Part shown: positions 35,701 through 47,668 of the stretch, one piece after another | Position numbering within the stretch: position 1 is the first letter of the stretch | Layout of the letters: each line of letters begins with the position of its first letter | NCBI GenBank assembly: GCA_026419785.1 | Contig: JAODTK010005686.1 | Span: 1 to 64,000 of the forward strand | Direction: 5' to 3' | Length of the DNA: 64,000 nt | Origin: Sclerodactyla briareus | Lineage: Eukaryota; Echinodermata; Holothuroidea; Dendrochirotida; Sclerodactylidae | Program-made: the position numbers and the translations under genes | Notes under the pieces: model-generated | Told to the model about the DNA's origin: nothing | The model's input: the letters and a program-made list of their open reading frames with translations, nothing else | Databases searched by the model: none

Positions 35701-36327
35701 AATGCGATGATGTAATGGATCATCCAGAATATTGGGGCTCGTTACGGGATATTTGCAATAAGTCTTGTCGGTCGGCTGTTAGCAATACGTTGGACCCGAA
35801 CTTCCGCTCCCTCAGTTTCCGAAAAGGGGTCGGGTCCTGGGTCCAATGATGGCCCTTTGAAGGGATGTAAAATGGCGGTACAAAGGCGTGAAAAGGCGAG
35901 TTGCTACTGGCGCTCATCCACAATCAATACTTTGATCAGCCTTACATGGCTTCCAGAACTAGTGGAGTTCAAAACAATTCAAACCAAATTTGGGATGATG
36001 CAATAGGATTGCTTGAGAACTTTGATTGCTGGAGGGTTTTCCGTGAAAACTAGTTTCACTCGTGAGAAAGTGCTCGCAAGATCTCAGTATACTCCGAATT
36101 AAGGAGGTGCTCGCGAGGGCTTGAGTTACTCATGAGAATGTTGCTCACAATAATTCGGTTTGCTCGTGAGGGGATCTCACGCGACTCTGGCCTGATTCGG
36201 GGTACCTAGTAATCACCGTGAGCCAGTTTCGCACTCAGTGTTCGTGCCTCCCTCAGGTTATCACGTACTCATAGCTGGACTAGTCACGCGCTCGGTAGTT
36301 GCTCGGGAGTTATCGGTATTCCGATAC

Positions 36328-36639
36328 TGTTGGGGAATGATCTGAGCATCTAGTTAGTCAGGATGTGTTGGGATGTATATCTGTGCTCTGTTCGTTCGGC
36401 TCTTCGGATTCAGGTAGAATCATTATTAGGAAGTATTGGTCCATGTTTCATGTGGGGGTTGGTCGGACTCGCGCTGTTAGTTGCCGTGATTGCGACTTGC
36501 AAGTAGTTTTGGGCTAGGATTCAGGTCCGGGATGGATGTGAAAATCAAAGACTACTGTTGGGAAATTATCTGAGCATCTAGTTAGTCAGGATGTGTTGGG
36601 ATGTATATTTGTGCTCTGTTCGTTTCGTTCGGCTCTTCG
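36328..36639 (+). repeat. Tandem ~80-bp repeats flanking duplicated segment, copy 2
   Basis: The block at 36328-36406 (tgttggggaatgatctgagc … gttcggctcttcg) is repeated at 36556-36639, a period of 228 bp. Between them lies the ~150-bp segment also found at 34671-34828. The arrangement suggests a 228-bp unit, of which the upstream site kept only the second part. Confidence 0.85.
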
Positions 36640-36644
36640 AACAA

Positions 36645-37265
36645 CAGTGGGGGGGGGGGGGGAGGGCACAGCGAATGCCATTTACCATGTAAGAGAGCGC
36701 ACCATCTGTTGCGCAGAGTCGTACAAGAAATTTTTACTTTTCACATACCTTCTAGATCGCCGGGAACGGCACTTGCCGGGCTCAATTGCACCCATCTACA
36801 GGTGTGAATTGTGTGGAAACTACAATAAGTTGTCATTGTGCATACTAGATGATTTACCGCATATCAGACATGGTATCTTTTTATTACCTTTTCCATTCTG
36901 GATTTGTTTGCGTGTGATCCAAGGGTCTACCGAATGGGATCGAAGAGAAAAGCTATAGGTGTACGGAAGCATTCCAATTTAAGCGACAGAAAATTTTGCC
37001 CGAATTTTTCAAGTCCGTCATCGGAAAGTACCAGCGCGCGAGAATTTTGTATTGAAAATTCAGGCATTTTTCCACTTCGCCTTTTTTCTTCCAAATTGCC
37101 AGACTTAGCTCGAATTTTCATCTCAGCAAAAAATGGGGGGGGGGGGGGTGGGTGGGAAGTCTGCCCCCAAAGCTTCCGAAATTATCTGAGTGATCACAAT
37201 TATTCGAAGCATTACATCGCATATTTAAACAAAACGCCTGGTAGAAAAAAAACGCCAATGCACCC
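36645..37265 (+). mobile_element. Non-autonomous hAT-like repeat, copy 1
   Basis: Begins CAGTGG plus a long G run and is colinear with the element at 40893-41618: taagttgtcattgtgcatac … catggtatctttttattacc … ttgtttgcgtg … tcggaaagtaccagcgcgcg … tctgcccccaaagcttc … cgaagcattacatcgcatat … aaaacgcca. The right terminus is unclear. Two overlapping open frames here (125 and 121 codons) are by-products. Confidence 0.7.
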
Positions 37266-40200
37266 GAAACACTTTTTTTAATTTATCAACTTTTGGCTAT
37301 TGCGATTTGAAATCGGGAACTCAGTAAGAAACAGGGTAATTCTTCGACTTTGGTCCTAGTGGGGTCCAAGTATTTTCCTGGGGTCCGCACCTGGAATTAG
37401 TGGACTGAAGACAATTTTCAGCGCGATTATTGTTAGGGTAGACAAAAATTGAATCAGTTTTAGACTATCGTCAAACTATTATCAGCACTGTGAACCACTG
37501 CACACCCGCTATAGTATACTGTCCAGGTGCACGGGAAAAGGTTCACAAGTTCAATGGATGGGGCAAAACAACTTACCCAGACTTAAAAAAGGTTAGTGGA
37601 TTTCATGCAGTTCATTTGCACAAACTGACGCCAAATCAGTACTGATGCGCGCGTGTGTGTTTTGGAATATTTAATTAGCGAAATTCGGCCACAAAATTCT
37701 TAATTAAAAAACCTTTTTACTTTGCCCAAATTTCTTCCATTATGGGTATTTCTCGTTCGTGTTTCCACTCTCAAATATTTCTGCAACCCTTGACCCAGTC
37801 TCGGATATTATGACTGATTTGCCCAAGTTGGTTCTGTTCGCATCTGTGATGTACTTTACCATCTTTCTATATTGGGGATAGATTCACATTGTCACCTAAC
37901 TTGGGGTTGGAAATATGCGCGAAAAATAATCCATGTTTTTCGGGCATTTGATTGAAATTTCAGGTCATTCAGCAGACATTTGAGCATTTCCTCCACCACT
38001 GTCTCTTTTCTGTCCAAATTTTCCCCGAATTATTGTCATTTTTTGCCCGAATTTCTCATCTCAGAAAACTTGCGCACTTTAAAAGGCTATGCGATTTGGT
38101 GGGTCTGAGCCAGAAATAAAGCAGTTTGATTTACAATGAGTAAATTGTGAACAAACTATGTAGCCTAGTAACTCTGCCCAGACTGGGGCGTAACCGCAAA
38201 ATGATTTGGGGTGGGGATGTATTGATTTATTTTTGCCATGCGGAATTAGTAAGTGCCATGTGATTTCATGTTGCATAAAAAAAGTAAAACTGAGGTCTGG
38301 ATTTATGTTTCACTCTATCAGCAGCAGTGACGTAAGACATTTATGACTAGGCGAGGCGCGTCAGTAACCAAAGTGGTGCGATTCTGTTGCGAATAAACCA
38401 TGAAAAGAGAACACACCACAAAAGTTCGAAATGGCTAGTTTCGCACGTTTCTGGTATAGCCTATACTTAAAAAAGTCTTCTCATCGCCTTGCTAGAATAC
38501 AAAATTTTCTGCCTGGATCAAGTAACAAAACATATTCATTTCCTATTTATAGCGAATTACATGTTAGGAAAATATCTTGACGCGCTCCACAATTTTTTTT
38601 TTTTTTGCTGGCTCGTTTCGGACCATGGGCCACGAAGTGTTTTTGTTGATATTGATGTGCAAGATATATTAGTTCAAATTGGAGTGAAGTGAATCGTTAG
38701 CGATTGCCTTCAGAGGGCTTGAAATGCCATGTCCAGGAAGCTATTTGTAAAATATAGTCCCAGAATTACAAAATGCACTCAAATTACACGGAATCTCATA
38801 GCTATCGTTCACGTGGTCTACAATATTGATAGCGAAACAACTATCAGATTCACCGAAACGGACATTTTTCTGGCATATTTCTTGGACAAATCGATAAAAA
38901 GGAGAGGGTTCGGAGAGACGGAAAGGGTCGTTATTTCCGGCCCTGATAAGCCCCTATGGATTTGTTGTGCTTATTTTCATGTGCAAATTATTGTTCCACT
39001 CTGAAATTGTTAGTAATAATGAAGCCTATAGTAATAATACCTTTTGCAATTTTTCTCTGCCGATTTGCTGTGCAAAATAGGTTTTTCGCCCTGGCAAAGT
39101 CCACATTTTCGCGAGTTGGAGGAGTAGACCACCCCTTACCGACCCCTTGTGTTCCGCCGCTATGTCTAGACAGCTTAAGTGAAGAGTGTGATTTGGCACG
39201 TACTTTGTGGATAATTCATCTGGAATGTATTTCTAATTTTGAAATTCGAAGTTCTCGGCTATTATGATATGGGCATAACACATGGGTAAACGTGTTGTTG
39301 TTGAGAGAGTCATCCGGTCATGCAGCCACGAAAATAAAACTCTTGCTGAAAGTAATACGGCGTTTTGCCGAGAACATGTGAAAAAATAAGTGTGTTAAAA
39401 GACTGAAGGCGTATGAAGGAAACAAATATTTCCAGGCAGCGCTCATTACAATTATGTATATTGGCCTCTGGAAAACATCTGACTTGACAAGATTGACAAA
39501 ATTTTGCTCATTCATCGGGCTTTCCACAAAAGAACTCGGCAACTACTGACATTGTGGGCAATTTATACACTTGGCTAGTTCGTCTGCCTGAATTGTGCCC
39601 TATTCTTTGCCCAAGCGGTTGTTCCTCGATCTACAAACTTGCTTTAACTTCCATAATGTGTTCGAGCCGTGACTCCTCATTCAGCATCGTATGGCCAAGC
39701 CGCTTAGTGTTAAACAATTGACATTTCATTGTGACCTTTATTTTGAAGAAAATAGAATAGTCTCACTTTTTTCGGAGAGATAAACTTGCATACAAATTCA
39801 TATCACCAGGAATTGCCATCAAAATCATTGCCACGACACTATATAAACATGCGGTATGGTCGTCTTCGCGCGTAGCGCGCGAAATTTTGGGCATCACAGA
39901 TAACGGATAAGGCTACTGTGGTCTTTGTGAGAGTGCTTCCTCAATATTTTCACCCCACACGACCTAACGAATACGTGTGTAACGACTGTCATTTCGTCTT
40001 TCATCATCATCAGGATCAAAAAGTGTGGGGGGGGGGGAACTTTGATTGATTTCCACCCCCCACTTCGAAGTGGGGGCGTGTCCCCCTGTCTCCCCAGGAT
40101 TGACTCTCAATGTCCATATGTTGTGAGGTCCACGTTACCATAATTAACATTTTCCAGAATCTATTCGTTTTGTTTTTTCCCGTGTTTGAAGAATCCACAA

Positions 40201-40892
40201 GAATACTGGAATTCATTACATTTGCCAATGAGGTATTTTTTCTTTACAATAAACTCATCTATTCGATAAAAGCTGTGGATATGGACACTAAGAAGGCAGA
40301 AGTGATATATCTTCGTACCCGAAAATGCTGGTCCCTGTTTGTTACTGACAACTAAGAGAATTCGGTCAATTTTTCCTCACATTAAATGTACCCGCCAAGA
40401 ACATTGCCTTGTTCCGTTTGCCTGGTGAGAGATCGCACTGATAATGAGGTTCGATATTCTGTCTGCAACCCTTGATAGTTCGATCCTCCACTCTGGCAAG
40501 TATACCTAAAATATCACAATTAACGCTAAATTTTGATGCTCAACGTATTGTAATAAATAGAACGCTAAATGTAATAATTCGGCTCATCGTTAATGTATTA
40601 CAATTACAATTACTGTAATGGATTCGACCAACCCGTAATTTACTAACAAGTAACGCTAATGTTATAATGTCTTCAATTTTCATTCATTTTTTTTTTCAAA
40701 CAGTCAAAAAATGTGTTTGGACATCCGTCCCATCTTTCAGTCAACGCCTCGGAGCTGAACAAGATTGCTTTGAGGGCGAAGCACAGTCAAGCTTGAGATT
40801 ATTTTTTTTGGTTGATTCGATCTTTATTTTGACTTGTACGTTCAGGAAGCGAAGTAAGCTCATCGATACTCCTGGCCGTATGGATGCACGAT
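37266..40892. other. Stretch without recognised gene
   Basis: A fragment related to the hAT-like repeat lies at about 37920-38075 (tttttcgggcattt, tttgcccgaatttctcatct). A CGTAACC-type terminus-like sequence is near 38184, and a G run (40026-40037) with a perfect inverted repeat follows it (40060-40080). No coding motifs. Confidence 0.4.
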
Positions 40893-41618
40893 CAGGGGTG
40901 TCGATCCGTTTTGAAAAGTGGGGGGACCAATCGAATGCAAATGACCCATCCTAAGGGGAGCGCCACCATCGGTTGGCTGCGGAGCGCACAAACAAAAATT
41001 TAAAATCTTCATTCATTCCAGACGCCGACATGACACACTTGCCAGCGCAATAGACCCCATCTACATGGGTGATTTAAGTAAAAGACAAAAGTTGTCATTA
41101 TTCTACTAAGATGTTTACTGGATATCAACATGGTATGTTTTAATTACCTTTTCACTTCTACTCTGGCTTTGTTTGCGTGGTGGGATCAAAGGGCAAAGCC
41201 ATAGGCGTTGGGACATTCAAACTTAGGAGCATAAATGTTGTGCTCCGAATCTTCCAAGTCATTCATTGGAAACTACCAGCCGCACGAAGCGCGGGAATTT
41301 TTTTTTTGGCATGTTTTCCCGGCATTTCATCGAAAAAAAGCTGCGCAACTTCAATTTTTTCCCTTTTTTCACTTTTTCCTTCCAATTTTTCCATCCACGA
41401 ATTTCCCTGCCGGATATTCAGCTGAGAGAAATTGGGAGTGGGGAGTCCGCCCCAAAGTTTCAATGAAAATCTTCAGGTGAACAAATGATTCGAGCATTAA
41501 ACAAATCGCATATGGAAGAAAAAACGAAGAAAAATGAGAAAAACGCCATGTGGGGTCATCGCAACCGAGCTTTCAATTCGGGGGGGGGGACCTCCTGCTC
41601 CCTCTGGCTACGCCGCTG
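40893..41618 (+). mobile_element. 726-bp non-autonomous hAT-like element with 8-bp target duplication
   Basis: The left end CAGGGGTGTCG and the reverse complement of the right end, CAGCGGCGTAG, match at 8 of 11 bases. The flanks tgcacgat (40885-40892) and tgcacgag (41619-41626) agree at 7 of 8. An 8-bp target duplication and CAG(G)GG termini are hAT hallmarks. There is no transposase inside, and G runs sit near both ends. It shares its body with 36645-37265 and part of 11461-11780. Confidence 0.75.
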
Positions 41619-41626
41619 TGCACGAG

Positions 41627-43085
41627 GCTGTTTCCGCTAGCAGGTTAGGGTCATACCAATCAATACGATTAGGTCCTACATGGGCGTACCGGGCTTACTA
41701 GCGAAGTCAATTGACAGCTGAAACATATGAAGGAAAGAGCCCACATATGAGAACAGATTGTATGAGTATAATTTTTTAAACCGTTCAGTTTTCTTTTGAG
41801 TAATATCTTTTCTGGCGTCCTCCCGCTCGAATTTTCCCCGATACTTTGCCACGCCCGAGTTACTGCCACTCCTAAGTGTTGCCCAAATCTTGCAGGTATA
41901 GTCCGTGATTAAACCGCCTCTGGGAAGTGTAGGTATCTCCGTCTCAGTTTTCATTCAGCAACGTAGCGCCGAAGCCCACCGGTGCAGCAGCTCGTACATA
42001 TAGAAACGATGAAGAACTATTTACGGGTGGCCGGAACACGGGGCTTATCGGTGTTTTTTTTTTTTAATGTTCGAGCAGGCAACTGCAACATATAGGTATA
42101 CAGTACGCACACAGAACGCAAGCGCGAATACATGCGAAGGGAACGCAAGATTAGAACATATTTGCTCTCATTGATGCAGGTCCATTGACTTAGGACGTAT
42201 GGAGACTGCCTGCTATGGAACGGAAAAGCCTACGTCACAGAGTTCAATCGTTTGCCTGTGTTTTGAGTCACGTAGGTTCAATTTGAAATAACAAAGAATA
42301 ATTAGATAATTATGCGTGTGTGTCCCTCAATATCGATGCTGGTCGCTTTCGTTGATATTTACGTGAATGCATCGTCCCGCGTCTCTGAATTTGGCAAACA
42401 TCATTTAATTTATCATTAGGATACAAATAGTTTTAATTGAATTGCGAGTTAGGCCATTTCAAGGTTAATTTTCCCGGAAACAAGTATTTTTTTCGAAATA
42501 AAGTCGAGCGCGGCCGTAAACGTCTTGTTACCTGCGTCTTGTTACTTCGGAATTAATTGCAACAGTCTCGCCCACATAGTAGTTACTAACTGAGATAGTC
42601 AATGAGTTTCATCATTTCGACTACAACAATCTTAAGACCTCAAAATAGCCATAAAAAACGTTGTTCAAGTTTTATTTTGATACATTATTCACATTATTTG
42701 ACCTTCATTGACCTCCGGTACTTTGCGTGGACCCTCAACCGTTTTTGCAATTCAACAGTTATCGGTACTAAGTGATGAGTTTTGTATTACAACAAGTATG
42801 GCACTTCCTGACTCTGATGACCTTTGAAATGAACTTGAAATTCTTGCTATGGGCCTACATTAATTTGCGATGTGGTGAATCCCAAAAATGTTAAGAATTT
42901 TTCGACGACTATATACATATATGAGATTCGATTTGCTACCGTAATAGTTACTGCAGATAATTTGCATATTCTTCAACAATGATTTTAATGTCCTCATAGT
43001 CGTAATAGAGTAAATCGAACAATGTCGATTCGATGGATCGACGAATAGACGGACTATAGAACACTTCAACGGACGTATGGACCAT
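41627..43085. other. Stretch without recognised gene
   Basis: AT-rich. Only short, unremarkable open frames. A short fragment gaccttcattgacctccggt near 42700 resembles the dispersed noncoding repeats. Confidence 0.35.
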
Positions 43086-43089
43086 GCTG

Positions 43090-43205
43090 GAGTCGAGTCC
43101 TCTCATCCGAGTCCCGGGTCCGAGTCATCAGTATCCGAGTCCGAATCATTGGCTTCCGAGTCCGTCATAGTGTCCGAGTCCAGAGTCAGAGTCCCCGAGT
43201 CCTAT
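43090..43205 (+). repeat. GAGTCC/GAGTCA-rich minisatellite 1
   Basis: Short, irregular array of CCGAGTCC, GAGTCA and related hexamers after the flank accatgctggagtcgagtcc. It resembles the array at 47515-47665 read in reverse complement. Confidence 0.8.
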
Positions 43206-45375
43206 GAAATTTGACCTGTACTATTCACAACTAAGGCATCCTCAGCAACCCTGTAATTGCTTAATTGTCTACCAGCAATGTTTTGAATGCAGCGGCCTAC
43301 TATATCACAATGTACTAAACATAAAAAAGAGAGAGGATTGGGCTGGCCATACTTCATGACAGGTGCCAATATCTCATATTCTAATGAATCTAATCGAGGT
43401 TAATGGGGGTTGCATACCGAGATGCATAGGGCAATAACTGACTATACTACTTCGGGTGCAACACAATGAAGCGTCTTATAGGCATGGTGGGTGCATACAG
43501 GCAGCATCCAATATAACCTTTTCTTTTATAAATTTGAAAATTAAATTGTTGATTGCCATGCATATTAGCATTGAAAATAATGGAGGAATGACACTGCTCT
43601 CTTCCACATTATCTCTCTTTCCATGGATTTTTTTCTTCCTCACTGAACCCATCCCTCCTCTCCACTGTGAATCATTAATTTTAATCCCATACTTATCTAC
43701 TGCCACGTTCCAACAGACACAAAACTGTTGTCGTGGATTTCCTTGCCAGAGCCTATAGGCTATGACTACTAAGGCCAACCAGAAACGCTTGTATACCCTT
43801 TTATTAGATATTGTTCCGTTTTACTAAAATTCCATAGCACACCTTGGAATCCAATATATCCTTGCCCTTCACTGTCCTTGCCCTTCCTTCTACTACTTTT
43901 GTGGAGAAGGAACAATTACCCTCCCCATTCCCAACTGAGTGTTTTTTCAATTCTGACAAGGTTGGGAAATACACAAAAGTAGTCAAATTTGACCTCGGTG
44001 ACATCAAATGACCCTGACTTTTGTCAGGGACAAGAGTCCCCATTCCGGCAAGTGTCGTTACATAGGACAAATTTTAATTTTCGCGTAAATTATGCAAATT
44101 AGCGGGCTGTAGCATATATACAAAAGTCATATGGGTCACCAATGGATTTTGCCAGATTGCACCGTAAATCCCCAAATTTGGCCCAATGACCCCTGCTTGT
44201 TGGTAGGTATTGATTGATAGCTATTTTCAGACGTCGCTCTCACTCTTTTGACGCTCATATAAGCTTTGACGCAAGTTTGACCGGACCACACAAACATCGG
44301 AGGGGGGGGGGGGGCGTAGGGGCACAAGTAGAGGAGTCGGCAGTTCAAGTATAGCCAGTTATGCAGTATTGGTCCTGATTAGAGGTTTTTTCCACATGAA
44401 CAACCTATTCTTCTCGAGCATGGCTCGTAATACGGGTCATCTGTCATTGACCCAGATGTTTAAAAGCTATCTTTTCTCTTGTCCTCTTAACGTTGGATTT
44501 TTTTTACAGAAACGAGTTTTTGGATTATATAAAGTGTTAAATTTATTTCTGAGTCCCTTTAGAAGGTTGTCATCATCAAACTGTTTTGCATTGTGTTGAA
44601 ACCTGGTGGTGAATGGGAGGGGAGGGGGGGGGGTGGTAGGTAGGGTACTGTTCACGGTTGTGTTGGTTTTTGACTTTGAGCTCTGGGTCACCCGTGAGGG
44701 TGCCTTCAGTACCGCTACCGCTATGGTTGGGAACCGTTTTCCAAACAGGAGTTTTGCTTCACCGACCTCCCTTTATTTCAGGCTTACTTCCCAGGGAAAC
44801 CTGTACGCGAGGCACTCCACACCTCACCCTCCTGCCATACACACATTGGTGGTACCTTTCTAATATGACTTAGATTTGGCCGTACTTTGTTTATAATGCC
44901 CATAAATAAATCATCAAAACTTGTCATAGGCTACTGGGAGTTAGGGTATGCATGACTACACTGAGAGCGTAATACCAGTACACATTGCAAGTTTCTAGGT
45001 GTGTCCTTGACAGCACCTGGAACCAGGATAACGATACACAAAACCATTGTTGACGATAGACATCATGGGTGATTGGAATATTATGTTTCAATAACTGCAG
45101 TTGGCACAAGACAATTAGTCTGTCCCGGTAAATTGTGTGGTATAATGAAAGGTGCACTATTGGGATTCATATCCAGGGTATTTACATAATTACCTACCCA
45201 ACCATTACTTGGGTGGCATCTGAAGGTGCAGGTTTCTCAAATTGGGTATAACATACACCGCTGCCTGGGGATAAATATCGGTACTGGCACAATATGTCCA
45301 TATTTTTTATCCTTGCACAGCATCTTAATTCGATGAGTGGCAGGTGGCCCACAAATATGCATAATTCCAACGACA
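43206..45375. other. Stretch without recognised gene
   Basis: Includes a short copy of the ATGCAAAT-type repeat (43970-44110, …gtaaattatgcaaattagcg) and G runs at 44301-44314 and 44618-44632. Open frames are not supported. Confidence 0.4.
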
Positions 45376-45379
45376 TATA

Positions 45380-46815
45380 GGGCTCCCCTGCATAACGACC
45401 TACATGTCAGTTCGCCTAGCGAAGAACTTTCCATTACAACATCCCTCTAAAATATTTGTTGCTAAGAATATCAATGTCACACGTCAAGTTTAACAACATT
45501 CCTGTATATTGGGCTGTCTTGACTTTTTCCCACATGTTGCATTTCCTTGAGTAAGCTCTGATAGGAGTGCTGTCGTCATCAGTCTAAAAAATTTTTTTTC
45601 ACATTATTGTTGTCTCAACAAGACGAATCGGTCATTACAAAAAATAAACACTCATGTCACCCAGTCAAAGGTCCAACGAGGTCAAAAGGTCATAGTAGGT
45701 CACCAGATTAGTTCGCCCATAGAGAACAAACTTTCCATCCACGTGCATCCCCTCTAAAAATGTTTCTGCCAAGATATATAAGGATTGTCCTATGGTGACC
45801 TTAAGACCTGCCTAACACCAAAACTAAGTCGGGTCCTCCTCACACACGTGCAACCCACATACAAAATTTGAACTTGTTACATGCTTGCGTTCGTTAGATA
45901 TCGTGCTACAAGCTTTTCAACTTTTGTCCTCCCGTGACCTTGAATGACCTTGAAAACTGGCCAACCAAAAAAAATAGGGGTCATCCTCTCAAATTTCAAA
46001 CAACATGTGGGATCCCATGCATCCCGACCTGCTTGCAGTTTCCCTGGACGACCAATCTTCCCATTACAAAACCATCCTTCTGAATGTTTTGTTGCCAAAT
46101 TCCATGTCAAACATCAAATTTAGCAAAGCCAACATTCCAATGTTTTAGGCTGACTTGACCTTCCACACATGAGCATTCCTTGAGATAGCTTGTGATATGA
46201 GTGTTGTATTACATTGTCTAATATTCCTTTATAGTTTTGTCTCAACAAGACGAATCTGGTCATCACTAAAATGCACCCCATGTAGCAAGGTCGAGAGGTG
46301 GTCAAAAGTGTCAAATGAGGTCAAATAGGTCACCAGATGTAGATCTCCCAGACGAACAAAAATTTCCAATACAACATCCCTTAAATGTTTCGTTGCCAAG
46401 AAATATAAAGATTGTCCTATAGTGGACCTTAATTACCTTGACCGTACACCAAACCAAACCAATAGGGTTTCTATCCTCACCATATACTTGCAACCCACAT
46501 ACCTAATATGACTTGATACATGCGTGTTCGTTATATATCGTGCTGATAAGCTTTCTGAAGTTTGCCCTCTCGTGACCTTTTTTGGGGAAAAAAAAATGGG
46601 GGAAAGACCTTGAACTGGCACCAAAAACAATAGCGGTCAGCCCTCTATATGTCCAACCCACATACCTAATATTTTAACTTTAAAATGTCTTGCGTGATTC
46701 TTCAGATTCGTGCTGACAATGGTGCCATATACACACACAAACCCGGCACACCCCCAACACAAGCATACGCACGGTGCGTGACTGCATAGATTCCTTTTGC
46801 CTTCGGCAAGTAAAG
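45380..46815 (-). repeat. Tandem repeat, ~630-bp unit, two copies plus a partial, with the shared head at its far end
   Basis: Copies share tctcaacaagacgaatc (about 45613 and 46241), aagattgtcctat (about 45783 and 46405) and caacccacatac (about 45850, 46491 and 46655). In reverse complement the array starts near 46815 with ggaatctatgcagtcacgca, the same head seen before the AGGTCA-rich arrays, and it too carries AGGTCA hexamers (45679-45702, 46318-46332). Confidence 0.75.
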
Positions 46816-47510
46816 AATCATAAAACTAGCTGACGCATATCGATCGAAAGATATCGAAAGTGTTACTGCGAAGGTTTCGGCAGGGCAAAAATCAATTGCG
46901 CCTGAAAAAATCACAGAGAATTAAAACCATTTGCCAGTAACTTCCCCCAAGATCTATTCACTACACGAAAAGTGTGAGTACCCACTGCTAATTTACGATA
47001 TCAAATTATGAAAAGCACATGGTTACCTGTTTAAGAAAATATCATAACGTACACTGGCACAATTGAAATTAAAGCTATAGGCTATAAAATCTTCCCCTAA
47101 AACGTTCGTAATTCGAGGAAATGAGTATTCCCAGGTTGTGGTACTGTTCGTGTTTGGTACCATTATACAACCGTAACAATGTTGTAACGTTCGTAAGTAG
47201 GTATCATTTTTATTCGATTCGTTTCCAAAAAAAATATGGTATATTGTCAGCGGATTAACAATTTGTCGTATTGTATAGTAACTTTCCGGCACAATGTATA
47301 TCTTTTCGCTCTAATGTATTTGTTATCCCATTAAATTGATGACATGTGACTGTGAAACATGCGAGCGTGTGAAAGTGATGTAATTTCCCTCCTGATTTAG
47401 ACACCGGACAGTCGGAAGTACATGGGAAAAACTTTTCGGCCACAAGCGTTGTGTGTTTTATTTTGGTTTCTTGTACGATTGTCAAAATCAAGTTCTGTAT
47501 TCGAGAAGAA
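46816..47510. other. Stretch without recognised gene
   Basis: AT-rich, no coding motif or clear repeat. Confidence 0.35.
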
Positions 47511-47514
47511 AAAC

Positions 47515-47668
47515 AGAGGACTCGGACCAGGACTCGGACCGGGTCCCCGAGTCCTTTGGTGTCGAATTCCGAGTCCGAGTCATTGAACTTCGACGTCCGA
47601 GTCCGAGTCCTTGAAAAGTAGGGACTCGAGTCCGGACTCGAGTCCGAGTCACGACTCGGGTCCTCCAG
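47515..47668 (-). repeat. GAGTCC-rich minisatellite 2
   Basis: Array of GGACTCGG / CCGAGTCC words. Read on the minus strand from 47680 it starts accagtgctggaggacccga, similar to the start of minisatellite 1 at 43081. The RTRT- and DSDS-rich open frames here are products of the repeat and not genes. Confidence 0.8.
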
